From assembly GCA_023055425.1 (NCBI GenBank), contig JALGPY010000005.1, positions 88,267,495-88,331,494 of the forward strand: DNA of 64,000 bases, written 5' to 3'. Under the pieces are notes generated by a model. That model was not told where the DNA came from and did no database searches. It worked only from the letters and a program-made list of their open reading frames with translations. The stretch comes from Linanthus parryae. Lineage: Eukaryota; Streptophyta; Magnoliopsida; Ericales; Polemoniaceae. Of this stretch, positions 42,508-54,353 are shown one piece after another. Position 1 is the first letter of the stretch. Every line of letters starts with the position of its first letter. A program made the translations under genes and the position numbers.

Positions 42508-43000
42508 TCAGCCTTAGTATTAGAATTAGGAATGCTAAATAAAGAAGCATTGGTTTAGGGGGAGAATCAGGTAAGTATTATGTGTTTCAAAGGTTTGAAC
42601 TGACTCTCAAAGCCTTGAAAATCTTTTCAAAGCTTTGAGTATACGTGCTTTCAATCATATAGCTTTTCAAGGCCCTGAAATCAATTCCATAGCCTTGAAA
42701 ATAAGACTGTATGCTAGTTAGTCAATAATTTGGATATTTAAATGTTGGGTGTTATCTTTGTAGATAATTACTCAATGTTGCCCCTCAATTTTTCAAATAC
42801 CCATTTTTAGCCAAAATAGTATTATATCTTTTATTTCCAAACGGCACACAAAATTTGAATCTTTTTGATTCAGCAGATCTTCAAAGATTAGGAAGAATAT
42901 TTAGTTTCCTTTTCAAACTTAAACTCTCTTCTATTTATCTTCTTATTTCTTTCTCTTCTTCATATCTATCCCACCTCTCTCTTATTCTCCCCAAACCCTA
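42508..43000 (+). other. Spacer between SIRE-like pol and envelope-like frame
   Basis: It has TTTAGGGGGAGAATC near 42556 (polypurine-like), repeated AAAGCCTTGAA/AAAGCTTTGAG motifs (42590-42710), then an AT-rich part and a long CT-rich leader (about 42900-42995) ending just before ATG 43001. The leader resembles a plant 5' UTR, which suggests separate or spliced expression of the envelope-like frame. Confidence 0.5.
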
Positions 43001-45989
43001 ATGAGCACTAGAAGAGCCTCTGACAGAATCAAGATGGCTGGTGGTTCAAAGGCTGGCACAAAGAAGAAAAGAAAAGCCACTGTGGAAGAGGTTCATACCA
43101 TCAGTGGGGATTCCAGTTCAAAGACTCCAATAGCAGAAGACATGGCACCTCCTCCTCCCAATAAGAAGGAAAAGAAAGATCTGACACCAGTATACAGCAA
43201 GAAGAAAAAGACAGAGGAGTTTGCTCAAGAAAAACAGAAAGGGATTCAGATTGGCAGACCTAAGAAGGTGAAGAAGAAGGCTGACAAAGCAGACATAGGC
43301 AAAGGAAAAAGAAAGGGAAATAGGATGAACCAGAGGATAACATTGAGAAGGCACTACAGATCTATTCACGGAAGAAGAAATCCACTCGTAAGAAATCATC
43401 CCTTGATAATACATGGTTCATTACTCATGTTGCTAGAGGTCAATGGCTAGATGGATTTGCTTCTAGATCAATTGCATTCTCTAGTATGATCAGTGTTCCT
43501 ATGTTACATGGTATGAATCTGAAGTGTATCAAAATGTTGAAGAAAATCTCTCTTTGGTTTGTTCTAAACCCTCTAGAGTTAGCCTATCCCAGACTCACCA
43601 GATTCTTTTACCTAAACATGAAGCAACTCAGAAAAACTGCAAATCTGGTAATTCATGCCAAAGTTGCTGGTATTGATATGGAACTAGATCACTCTGAGTT
43701 TGTCAATGTTCTAGGTTGTCCTAAGAGGTATGATACCAGTAAATATCCTCCAAAGAGTGAAGCCCTGAAACTAGAAAAATAAGAGTTCTTTCTACCCAAT
43801 ACCCCTACCTCATCCAAGCAGTTAACACACTTTATGCTGACTGTTTAAGCCAAAATCTTGTTTAAAATCTTGATGAGATGTGTGGTAACAAGGGAATACT
43901 CAAAGGAGCTGATCACTAATAGGGTGTTGCATGTAGACCTGGCAAGATGGGCGGGTTGGTCAGGTTTGGTTGTGGTTATATTTAGTTTGGTCCTAAATAG
44001 GTAACGCCCAAATAAGACCATTAATAAATGGTCTTAATTGGGGTAGGTATAAATGGACCAGGTTTATATAGTTTACCCATTTAAACCCAATAACCATTTA
44101 AAAGATGGTAAATTATAATTTTACCCTCATATTGTTCCAGATTGCCATTTTACAAACAGGTGGTGAGAAAGTGTCATTTTCAAAACTAGTAGGGGTCAAG
44201 GTGTCTTTTCATCAAACAAGTGGGGGTGAAAGTGTCTTTTACCACAAACTAACATATAACCACATCGTCATCCTGTAACCCCATAGGATTGAAATCTGCA
44301 TCGTCGCCGTCATGCTCCACCTTTGTACGGCATCACCACCGCTACCTTCCACTCATCGCCGCCGTCACTTTGTCGCCGTCGTTGTCAACGGTGGATTCCG
44401 CCAATTCGTCATAAACCCAGCCAATCAAATAACAAATCGGGGTCAAAATTGAAAATCAAAGTCGCCGGCGTGAGTCTCCATAGATTCCGGCGAACTCAAA
44501 TCGTGCAGTATAGGAAACGAAGGTCATCCTCCTCCTTGTCGACGGTGGATTCCGCCGTGAAGCCACCGTGTTCGTCCGACCCTCCTGGCAGGCGATTTGG
44601 TCGGCGGACTTAACTTCAGGGATTCCTGGATCGGACCTCCGCCATCGCCGCCGCTGACCTCGGCCATCGCCATCGCTGTCCTCAGCCATCGCCGCCGCTG
44701 TCCTCGGCCATCGCCGCCTTCGTCCCCTCACTTCAACGACACTTTTCCTTAGTCAGGTTTTCATTATATGATGTTTTTTTCTTTTGAGAAATAAAATAAA
44801 TATTTCTTTGATGTGTTTTTTTAAGATCCGGTTAATCATTCATTTATAATAAAAATAACTTTGTTTTAAATTTAAAATATCAAAATACTACATGTTCTTT
44901 TTTTTTTCTACAAAGGAACAACTAATTTTTCAAACAGTTTATACTTTCGTTATTTTGTATGTTTACAAGGGTAATAAGGTAAATTGAGAATGTGTAGTTT
45001 TTATTGAATGTAGCAATATGAATGTGAAATTTGTAATTGGGGACCTATTGGGTCCTGGATAAAAACCCACACACCCAAGTTAATAATAGGTTTAAATAGT
45101 TTAAGTCCAAATAAGACCATTTCACTAAATAGACAGGACCCAACCTATTAATAAACGACACAACTAGTTAAGCCCATTGGGTAAAAGACCATCTTGCCAG
45201 GTCTAGTTGCACGTAATGTATTTGGTTATGCATGGTTATGAAGTTGATCTTCAAAATCTTGTAATGGAAGACATGCTGTATAGCCAAACCAATCAGAGAA
45301 AACACCCCTTTCCATATGTCAACTTGCTAGTCTCTTTCTTCCAACTGATATGGAGGAGACTATCACTAGTGGGTTTTGTATGCTTAATGAAAAGGCATTT
45401 GATACGATTGAAGTGGTGAAAACCAGTTGTAAGACTTGGAAGCTATACTCATTTGACAGAGGAAGAGTTGGGCTCCAAGAAATTTCTCAAGCCCAAGACC
45501 TTGACCCCTACCTCAAGCCAAACATCTCAGCCTCAAGATAACCCCTTGTTTCTTCAGATGCTGAAAGAACTTCTGATGGACATTGATGAAGTGAAGGAGA
45601 ATCAACATGGGTTTGACACATATCTTAGGCAACTGAAGTACATGTTTGAAAACATGTTCAGAAGCATGACAGTGTTTGATGTGCCTGAAGAAGTGTCTCA
45701 AGCTGCAAAGAGTACCAAAAAGGGTGATTCAGCAAAGGACTTGCTTATTGAACACTCAACTCAGGAAGAGGCTGCTCATGTAAAAGATAAAGGAAAGCAG
45801 GTGGTTGATGAGCCAGATGCAGATCAAGAAGAAGAAGTGGGCAGTCCAGATTGAGGAGAACTACTTATACATCTCAAGAAGAAGAAATCAAAGAAGACAA
45901 ATGTTCCAGAAATTGTCACTGCTACTGATTTGTTTGAGGGAGAATGTGAAGCTGATTTTGACGTGGCTCAACAAGAAGAAGAACATGTT
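43001..45989 (+). pseudogene. Envelope-like protein of the SIRE-like element, split by a hAT element
   Basis: The frame from ATG 43001 gives a basic, Lys/Pro-rich N-terminus (MSTRRASDRIKMAGG, PPPPNKKEKKD). After a frameshift near 43330 comes FITHVARGQWLDGFASRSIA, LAYPRLTRFFYLNMK and HAKVAGIDMELDHSEFVNVLG, the pattern of plant retrotransposon envelope-like or transposase-associated C-terminal proteins. Past the hAT insertion the frame resumes: VMYLVMHGYEVDLQNLVMED, PFPYVNLLVSFFQ, then an acidic Glu/Lys-rich tail to 45854 and beyond. No clear signal peptide or transmembrane helix is seen. True envelope function is unproven for this family. The right end is lost at the Angela-like junction. Confidence 0.65.
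43934..45205. mobile_element. Non-autonomous hAT element, 1272 bp, GC-rich core
   Basis: It has perfect 17-bp terminal inverted repeats TAGACCTGGCAAGATGG, flanked by GTTGCATG (43926-43933) and GTTGCACG (45206-45213), an 8-bp duplication with one mismatch. The outer ~350 bases on each side are AT-rich; the core at about 44290-44750 is rich in CGCCG/CCG and unlike the rest. The core includes short tandem units (GCCATCGCCGCCGCTGTCCT type, about 44640-44720). No transposase is encoded. The core may be captured host sequence. Confidence 0.88.
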
Positions 45990-47011
45990 GATGATTATAG
46001 AATTTGTCCCTCCCAAATAACGGAGCAAATATCCCTGGGCCACTCGAGGGATGGTGCTTATAGAATGTCTGGCAAGACTCAGATAAATTAATATAATATA
46101 TTAATGTTATCTGCATAGATTAGACTATTTACAGGAATTAGAAACTATGGATTTGATATATGAGTGTGATTTGTATGTCTCGTGTCCAATCCGGATATAG
46201 AGACAAAGGGATGAGACAATACTTGCACAAGGTTTGTCAAACTAATGACTATTCCTATTAGTTGGGTGGCATGATTGTGTTGCTAGATACCGCTCCATGC
46301 TATTAAATTGTTACTACCAATTAAGTAGGAACCTATGGGGTCACACGCCATATGGATCAATCTAGAGTTGGGAATTAATTAATATGATTAATTAAATATA
46401 AGGATCAAAATGCAACCACTTGCAAACTTAGTAGGACAAATTTGCAAGGTGGACTGTGTAGATGATTAAGAGTTTCAAGATGGACTAATTCATGTATCCA
46501 CATAATTAGGACTAGTTTGCAACTAATCCATGAATGGACATGATTAGGAGAGGGGCTAATTTGTAGTTAACAAGGAGTTGTTGGACTATATATATGAGCC
46601 CTCCTAGCTTATTCTCTACAAGAGTGTCATAATTGCTATAACACTAGGAGAGAAAAAGAAAGGAGAGAGAGCAAGACAAGGTCTAGGCCGAGCCTAGACC
46701 CGTCCGCCCCCTGCCCGTCCGCCAAAGGAGGCCGAGCCTCCCTATGGTCTCCTTTGTGTGATTATTCTTCTTCCTTCTTCACCGATTGCTAGCACACGAC
46801 GTGGAAGAATCTAGATCTTGATCCTAGGCGTGGACTATTCATAGAGACGTGAATACTTTTTCACGTTTGAAATCATCACAGGAGACAAACAAGGTAAATC
46901 GTTACTTGAACCTTCACTATCATTATGATGTCTCTTCCTGTGATCCTTGGTGGGTCTTGTGCGGATATTATTTGTTTAATTCCGCTGTGTAATCCATTAC
47001 AAAACCAACCA
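45990..47011 (+). repeat. Partial 5' LTR of the Angela-like element
   Basis: Colinear with the 3' LTR from about 52184 onward (TAGAATTT, CTCGAGGGATGG, GAATGTCTGGC, GGTTTGTCAAA, GTTGTTGGACTATATATATGAGC). The first part of the LTR is missing. It ends next to the primer site. Confidence 0.85.
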
Positions 47012-47012
47012 G

Positions 47013-47024
47013 TGGTATCAGAGC
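47013..47024 (+). promoter_or_regulatory. Primer-binding site for tRNA-iMet
   Basis: TGGTATCAGAGC directly after the 5' LTR, complementary to the 3' end of plant initiator methionine tRNA, as usual for copia elements of this lineage. Confidence 0.92.
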
Positions 47025-50000
47025 CACATTTCATAGAGCATGATGTAGTTTATATGTTACGATTATGTCTATTTTACACTTTAAATTGTTGTTTATTGCG
47101 AAAAACGGACAAATCAGCATATTGATGCAATTTGTAAATAATAAAATCAAATAAGATCTAATATTACATGGGATGTAAGGATTAGTGAGTTTGAATCACA
47201 CATGATGTGCATTTTTGGATCTTGACGGCTAGGGTTTGGGCACATGCTTGAAAAGGGGTTTTCAAGTATGGAAACAATCAAACTGGGGATATAAGGAGTA
47301 GGAGTTATTTTGAAAACAACTCTCACAAGGAGGATCGGCCCCCATTGGGACTGTCCGCCTTCCTTTTTGCCCAAGACGCCACACGCCCTAGGGCCTAACC
47401 GGCCTAGGCGCGTGCGGGTTGACTGTGCGGCCTAGGGAGAATGGACCAAAAGATGGAGGCACATGGAGATGAACTTGCTATTTTTTGGGTTCATAGATAT
47501 TCTCAGTGGCTTGAGAATATCTTAGTTTGGAGGCCATATCCATATCACATTTATATTTTCTTTTGTGGTTGTTTATTTTACTGTCGTATTATTTATTGTT
47601 GGTGTATGGATGATGCATGCAAAACTTATAATAAGATAATAAACAATCCAGATCTTTTTTTTTGAGTTTGCCCATCTCAAAATAAGTAGATCAGTTGATA
47701 TGGATCAACGAAACAAATAAAATTGAAAAAGAAAAATCCCTCAATTTAAATTTTGCGTTTTGCCTTTTCGTTACTTAAACACTCTTCATGATCATGATTA
47801 TCAAGCTCGTGTGTGCCAAAGCAGGCCGACTTGGTTTGTCATGATTTTGTTGTGATGACACAAACAAGTAATGTACAATTGTTTAAGTAAGAGGTTGGAC
47901 GCAATTAGGTGATTTTAATAAGATTAAAAGCCTAGAGGCAACCAATTGGGATTATCCATGGGATGGATAAATAAGGTGTTATTTGCCCAATTGAACCAAG
48001 AATTGCATAAGGATACAATTGGAATTGTTCCTAGATAAATAATTAATTTTGAGTGACTTGCCAAAGCAAGCTTAAAAGAAGTGAAATATGGATCTTGGCC
48101 CACTAGAAAATACAATGATATTTTCCGCATTAATATGGAGGGTTATTAATCCGAGAAAAATAGTGGGTGCTATGTTTGACAATTTAAGTCCTTGTTAAAT
48201 ATAGTTAAAATGTCACAATACTTTACATAATCCTTTTGTGTTGAATACCCGTGGCATTAAACAAACAAAATGCGACTTTTTTTCCTTAAGAAGGACAAGC
48301 TATCTGGAATCTATTTTCTAGACTGGTATAAAATTGAGAATAGTTATCAAATAAAAGAAAAATGTTGTACATCGTAGAACATAAATTTCTCTTCCCAACG
48401 AATACCATGACACACTAAAACCTAAAGGAATGAACATCAAAGAATGGTTCTCTGGATGTAACTTGCCTCATGTCAACTGCCATGAACTCTGAGCTTTGGA
48501 AGCAAGATGAGAAACATGGAGGAGTATGATATGATCATACATTAAAAGAAGCTCTTTCAAAAGAGCAAGCTAGACATGAAAGGTTTAAAGTGTTTCTCCA
48601 CTTTGCACTCTCTTGCTTAGAACTCGTCATGATCAAGATGGAATAAGTTCGGGCTTGCCAAAGCAAGGTGACTTGATTCATCCAGATATGACGCGAATAC
48701 ACAAGCTAGTATTGTGTGACAGCTGAAGCAAGAGGTCAAGCGCAACTAAGCTGCTTCAATATGATTGAAAGGTTAGAGAGTGGGAGTTATCTATGAGATA
48801 GATACAGAATTGGTAGTTATTCACCCAATTGGACTGAGAATTGTATTGGATGCAATTATAGTTTTGTTCAAAGGTGATTTACTCAACAAGATTGAGAATC
48901 ACTAAACAAAACACTCATAAAGGGCTAAAGGCAAAACATGTTAAATGGTTAACAACATGGTAAGTGCAAAAGGTTTGCGCCGACCCCATGGGTATAAAGC
49001 AAGCTTGTTGCTATAACCAAGTTTCCTTAAAATCCCATAGGTGATGTAGAGGATGAGAGACTACCCAAAGTACCTGGAAGGAAATAATAAAGGAATTGTG
49101 AATTCTAATTTAGGTATTTTTGTTATAGAAGTCAATATATCTATCTCATCATCATGAGTATATGATACTAGATGAGGATCTCACATTTATAGAAATGTGG
49201 AGGATCTCAAGAGTTTTAGACAATTGGATAAGGAAGAAATAAACCGACACGTGGGGCAATGAAACAAGGGGTTGCTAAATCCATAGGGAATTATCTCTAC
49301 CTTTTGAAATTATCCATGAATTAGACAAAATACGATGATGTCACTACTTTGAGTAGAAACATTATCACGGTTTCTTGTTTGGACAAGAAAATCATTTTAA
49401 ATAATGGACAAATGTTGTTCTATTTATTTTGATAAAAAGCATTATTGTAATGCAATTTTTTCTAATGGATTATATATCTTTGATCATGATAATTTCATTT
49501 ATAACATTAATACCAAGAGGTTTGAATATAATGATATGAACCTCACTTATCTTTAACATTATCGTTTAGGCTATATGAATAAGATATACATATCTTGAAC
49601 TCTATGAGGATGGATTTCTGGACTTGTTTGATTATGAAACATATGAGACATGTAAGACTTATTTATTGGGAAAAGATATGATCTTTTGGGAATCATACAT
49701 ATTGATGTATGCAGGCCACTAAGCACAAATGCTAAAGGTGGTTTTCAGTACTTCACCATATTTACTGATGGGACCAGAGAAATATGGATTTGTGTATCTT
49801 CTGAAGAAACAAATCAGAATCCTTTGAAGAGTTCAAGGAATTCAAGAATGAGGTAGAAAACCAGCTTGGCAAAAGTATCATGGCTCTACGATTGGATCGT
49901 GGAGGAGAATACTTAAGTAAATAGTTTGAGCATCTAAGGAAGTAAGGGATGTGATGCCAAATCACTCTACCTTGAACACCATTATGGAATAACGTGCCTG

Positions 50001-51713
50001 ATAAGAGATACCGGACCTTGTTGAAAACGGTTCGGTCCATGATGTGTTAAACAGATCTTCCATGTTACTTTTAGGGGCCATGTTCTAATTACAGAAAATT
50101 TTACCCTTAACCTTGTTCCATCTAAATCAATTATAAAAAAAACACCATATGATACATGGACTAGAATTGTCCTAGTATTTCATTCATAAGGAATTTGGGT
50201 TATGAAGTTTATGTAAATATTTTACAGATAAAATTGAACCCAAGTCGGATAAATGTACTATGTGGAATATCCTGAGGAAACAAAGGATACTATCTCTACT
50301 ATCCAATCGAGAATAAATTGTTTGTTCCTCGAACCGCTATGTTTCTAGATAGAGAATGTCTCTAAAAGAAACAGTGGGAGGACAGTAGAACTTTTAGGAG
50401 TTCAAGAACCACAACAGAACATTAATCCTTTTGATTGAACATGAGCACGATCACAAGTTGTTGTGGAGCAACCTACTCAGGTAACATAAGAACCTCGTAG
50501 GCAGGTAGGATATGTCAAGGGGCTAGAGAAATATGGATTTCTCATAAACCGGTGATGTATTGCTCATGGATATGAGCCTACAACCTATGAAGAGGCCACG
50601 AGTTGGCCATACTCTCAGAAATGGCTGTGAGCCATGATATATAATATGGACTCCATGTATACCAACAAAGTATGGACTTTGGTGGAACCACCTGAAAGGG
50701 TAGGAACCATAGAGTGAAAGTGAGGAAACCAACATGGATGGTAATTTGATTACTTTTAAGGGAGGATTGGTGGGTAAGGGTTTCCTCTGAGTTCATAGTA
50801 TAGACTATGACGAAATCTTCTCCCCAATTGTGATGCTTAAATCCATTCGCATCTTGCTTGTAGAAATCTGTCTACAGATTAAGTCAAGCTTCTCGGATTT
50901 GGATTCTTCGAATTGATGATGCAATAAAATGGGTTTGGTTCCATCTAAATTGAAGATGAAACTTGTGTTTACAAGAAGGTTAGTGGGAGGACAGTTATGT
51001 TTCAGGTCTTGTATGTGGAAACATACTAATCATTGGGAATAATGTCTCTACTCTGCAATCTGTTAAATATTGGGTAGAGACTTGATTTTCAATGATAGAC
51101 TTAGGCAAGACAATCTATAAAGATCTATGCAGATAGATGAAGATAGTTGTCTAACTTAAGTTAAAATACATATATTGACAAAATGTGCTGAAATGGTTCA
51201 ACATGAAAAGAATGAGGATTCTTATCCATGTCACATGGAATTAGTCTTTGGAAGACTAATTGTCTTTCCAATTAGATTGAGAAAGGACCGTATAAATGAA
51301 ATTCACGAGATACGCCATGTTATGTACTAGGACAGATGTGTAATATGGTATGACACAAACATACCAGTCAAATCCGGGTGAGAGTCACTGGGCAATTTGA
51401 TGGGAACTTCCAATTTGATAAAGATGATTTCAAATTATAGTCAAATTTCATGTTTTGCCTTAATGGAAGGGACTGTGAGATGGAAGGAGTTCCATGCAGA
51501 TTGAGTGCCGATTATTACACAAATGACTGAGTATATTGTTGCATTAGATGCACATGCTCAGAATATTCAATCTCATTCGATTGTTGATAGAGATGTAAAT
51601 ATTTGCAACGTACCAGCAGATGTCTCTCTTACCTTGCACAGTGAAAGTATGAGGGCCGTCCTAGATCAATAGGTATATGATGCAGGAGATTGACTCTAGT
51701 GCAAGTGGGAGAC
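47025..51713 (+). pseudogene. Decayed gag-pol of the Angela-like element
   Basis: The first ~2.6 kb (gag region) gives no clear motif. Integrase traces appear at about 49690-49920: IHIDVCRPLSTNAKGGFQYF and FTIFTDGT, then, in another frame, KEFKNEVENQLGKS and LRLDRGGEYLS, covering the D...D...E catalytic span. RT traces lie at about 50570-51060 (SWPYSQKWL, VWTLVEPPE). Near 51700 the polypurine tract leads to the 3' LTR. No frame longer than about 100 codons remains, so the element is long dead. Confidence 0.7.
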
Positions 51714-53206
51714 TGTTGAAACTGTGCCCTAGAGGCAATCAATTTATTGTGACAAATATTTATGGATTTACGAATTATTATGTTATCGATATGGAGATAT
51801 GTTAACATGAATGAAGTACTTATAATATAAATGTTATATTCTTAAATATCCCTAGTCCATTATATTGATTAACATGACAATCAACTATAGAGTAGTATGG
51901 GGTTGGATTGATATGGAGATATCACGATCCAACACATGGGTATGCATTAGGAGTAATAGCATAATGGATTGGCCCACAACGAGAAGGCTACACTCATGTT
52001 ATGTGAAGTCACAAGTTCTTCTCGTAGTGACAACAATATTATCATCCTTAGACTTAAGGTCACTAGATACTCTAGTTGTGGAATGTTTTTTTTGACATCG
52101 TCAAACTCTATACTGTAACTAGGTAGTAAAAAAGGTGTTAGTCGGATACAGTTTGGAAGCAAGCTTAGAGATGGTAGTGATGTAGATAGAATTTGAGCCT
52201 CCCACATAACGGGAGCAAATATCCATGGGCCACTCGAGGGATGGTTCTTATAGAATGTCTGGCCAGAAACAGATAAATCAATATAGAATATTGATGTTAT
52301 CTGCATGGATAAGACTATTCCCAGGATTGAGAAACTATGGATTGGATATAGAAGTGTGACATGTATGTCTCGTGTCCCATCTGGATATAGAGACAAAGGG
52401 ATGAGACAATACTTGCACAAGGTTTGTCAAAGTAATGACTATTCCTATTAGTTGGGTGGCATGGATGTGTTGCTAGATCCCGCTCCATGTTAGTAAATTG
52501 TTACTACCAATTAAGTGGGTACCTATGGGGTCACATTCCTTATGGATCAATCAAGAGTTTGGAATTAATTAATATGACTAATTAAATAGAAGGATCAAAA
52601 CGCAATCACTTGCAAACTTAGTAGGACTAATTTGCAAGGTGGACTAATCCATGTGTAGACTAGATTAGGAGTTGCAAGATGGACTAATCCATGTATAGAC
52701 ATGATTAGGACTAGTTTGCAACTAATCCATGTAAGGACATGATTAGGAGAGGGGCTAATATGTAGTTAACAAGGAGTTGTTGGACTATATATATGAGCAC
52801 TCCTAGCTTATTCTCTAGAAGAGTGTCATAAATGTCACTAGGAGAGAAAAAGCAAGTAGAGAGAGTAAGACAAGGTCTAGGCCGAGCCTAGACCCGTCTG
52901 CCCCCTACCCATCGGCCAAAGGAGGCCGAGCCTCCCTATGGTCTCCTTTGTGTGATTCATCTTCTTCCTTCTTCCATCGATTGCTAGCACACGAAGTGGA
53001 GGAATCTAGAGCTTGATCCTAGGCGTGGACTAGCCATAGAGACGTGAATATCTTTTCACGTTTGAAGTCATCAAAGGAGACAAACAAGGTAAATCGTTAC
53101 TTGAAACTTCACTATCATTATGATGTCTCTTCCTGTGATCCTTGGTGGGTCTTGTGCGAATCTTATTTGTTTAATTCCGATGCGTAATCCGTTACAAAAT
53201 CCAACA
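51714..53206 (+). repeat. 3' LTR of the Angela-like element, 1493 bp
   Basis: It starts TGTTGAAACTGTGCCCTAG and ends AAAATCCAACA. A TATATATA box lies near 52790, followed by a transcript leader and a CCATCGATTGCTAGCAC region. It matches the solo LTR at 39396-40824 in the same block order but is clearly divergent from it, so the two represent different subfamilies or ages. Confidence 0.92.
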
Positions 53207-54353
53207 TATAGAAGTTCCAGAAAGCTTCTCCAATCTCTGATCTCTTAGTGATCCAATCCCCATTGTATGGAAGAACCTTGTATTAATATCACCTTCTTTG
53301 ATCCATTGGAACCTAGACGTTTGTTTGAACATGATTTTCTGTCTTGTCAACGATTCTTTGAGAGAGGATCTCATCCTTTTCTCTTCCTCTTGCTTGTGTC
53401 TATCTTGATTAAACTGGTTATCTTCTAGCTGGGTTTGAACTTCCTTGATAGTGGCTTCCACATTCCCAAACTGATCTTTGTTCCATTCTTTCAGTGCTGC
53501 CTTTGTGTTTCTGATCCTTAACAGTCAGTTATCATGATTGCCAAAGATTGGTTGTCTCCAAGCATCTTCTATCACATCAAATCTTCTTCTTTCTCTTGTC
53601 CATACTTCTTCAAATATGAAAGGTCTTGTCCCCTTTTCATTTTTTGGGTTTGTCAACGGTATAATGGGGATATGATCAGAAATTGTGGTGAATTTGTGCA
53701 TCAGCGTAGCATTTGGAAAGTTTCTTCTCCAAGAGGGGTCTGCAAAACATCTATCAAGTCTATAATGGATGATTCTTCCTGGACTCCAACCGTTTGATCA
53801 AGGAAATTTGCTTCCAATATACCCAATGTCCATGAGATTATCAGAGTGTATGAAGTTGCACGTTCCTCCTTTAGAGCCTTGACTGACTGGGATACCACCA
53901 TATTTGTCCTCCTGGTGTAAAACTTCATTGAAATCACCTATTACACAATTGAGACCGAGAGCAAGTTCTACAAATATAGATTAGATCATGCCATAATTTT
54001 TTTCTTTGTATTTTTCCACAAGGTGCATACATGCAATTAAGCAACCATGTATCCTTTCCGTTGTTAGGAAACATAAGAACAGAAATAATATATTTTGTAG
54101 CAACGACAACTTCACAATTTTATTTTTCTTTCCAAGCAAAACAGACACCTCCTGATTTACATATCAAATCAATTAAAGAGAAAAAAGTGAAACTTAAATT
54201 CTTTAAAGTGAACTAATATTTACAAAAGGGTACCTTTGTTTCATCCAGGAATACCCATTCCAGCTCCTCCTGTCTGATAGAGGACTTCAGCTGGCGAATT
54301 GCCGAGGTCTATCCTAACCCTTGGCAATTCCACATCCTTCCACTCATTTGGTG
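53207..54353 (-). pseudogene. LINE ORF2 endonuclease and linker
   Basis: From about 54353 downward: MWNCQGLG (WNCRG-type start), RQLKSSIRQEELEWVFLDETK with the catalytic Glu of ETK, a VIGDFNEV-like segment near 53945, YGGIPVSQ, and near 53700-53650 TISDHIPII with the conserved SDH. It continues RPFIFEEVWT, then the frame 53461-53207 with QWIKEGDINTRFFHTMG, the classical segment between endonuclease and RT. Several frameshifts occur. The enzyme would nick target DNA at AT-rich sites. Confidence 0.78.

Larger units (their letters stand above)
41255..45989 (+). mobile_element. SIRE-like copia element, 3' half, with envelope-like frame
   Basis: It starts within reverse transcriptase, continues through RNase H to 42507, then has a spacer and a separate envelope-like frame from 43001, interrupted by a hAT element. 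It is cut on the left by the gypsy LTR and on the right by the Angela-like element. Upstream gag to integrase and both LTRs are missing. An extra frame downstream of pol is characteristic of the SIRE/Maximus lineage. Confidence 0.7.
45990..53206 (+). mobile_element. Angela-like copia element, decayed, truncated in its 5' LTR
   Basis: It has a partial 5' LTR (45990-47011), a primer-binding site (47013-47024), an internal region with scattered integrase, RT and RNase H remnants, a polypurine tract (GTGCAAGTGGGAGAC near 51700) and a full 3' LTR (51714-53206). The 5' LTR lacks about the first 470 bases that are present in the 3' LTR. The sequences left (SIRE-like) and right (LINE) belong to different elements and share no duplication, so the left edge is a rearrangement rather than an insertion boundary. 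Confidence 0.85.

Noticed and set aside
44456..44731. Gly/Arg/Asp-rich minus-strand frame in the hAT core
   Set aside because: It follows short tandem CGCCGCTGTCCT-type units; other frames are open as well.
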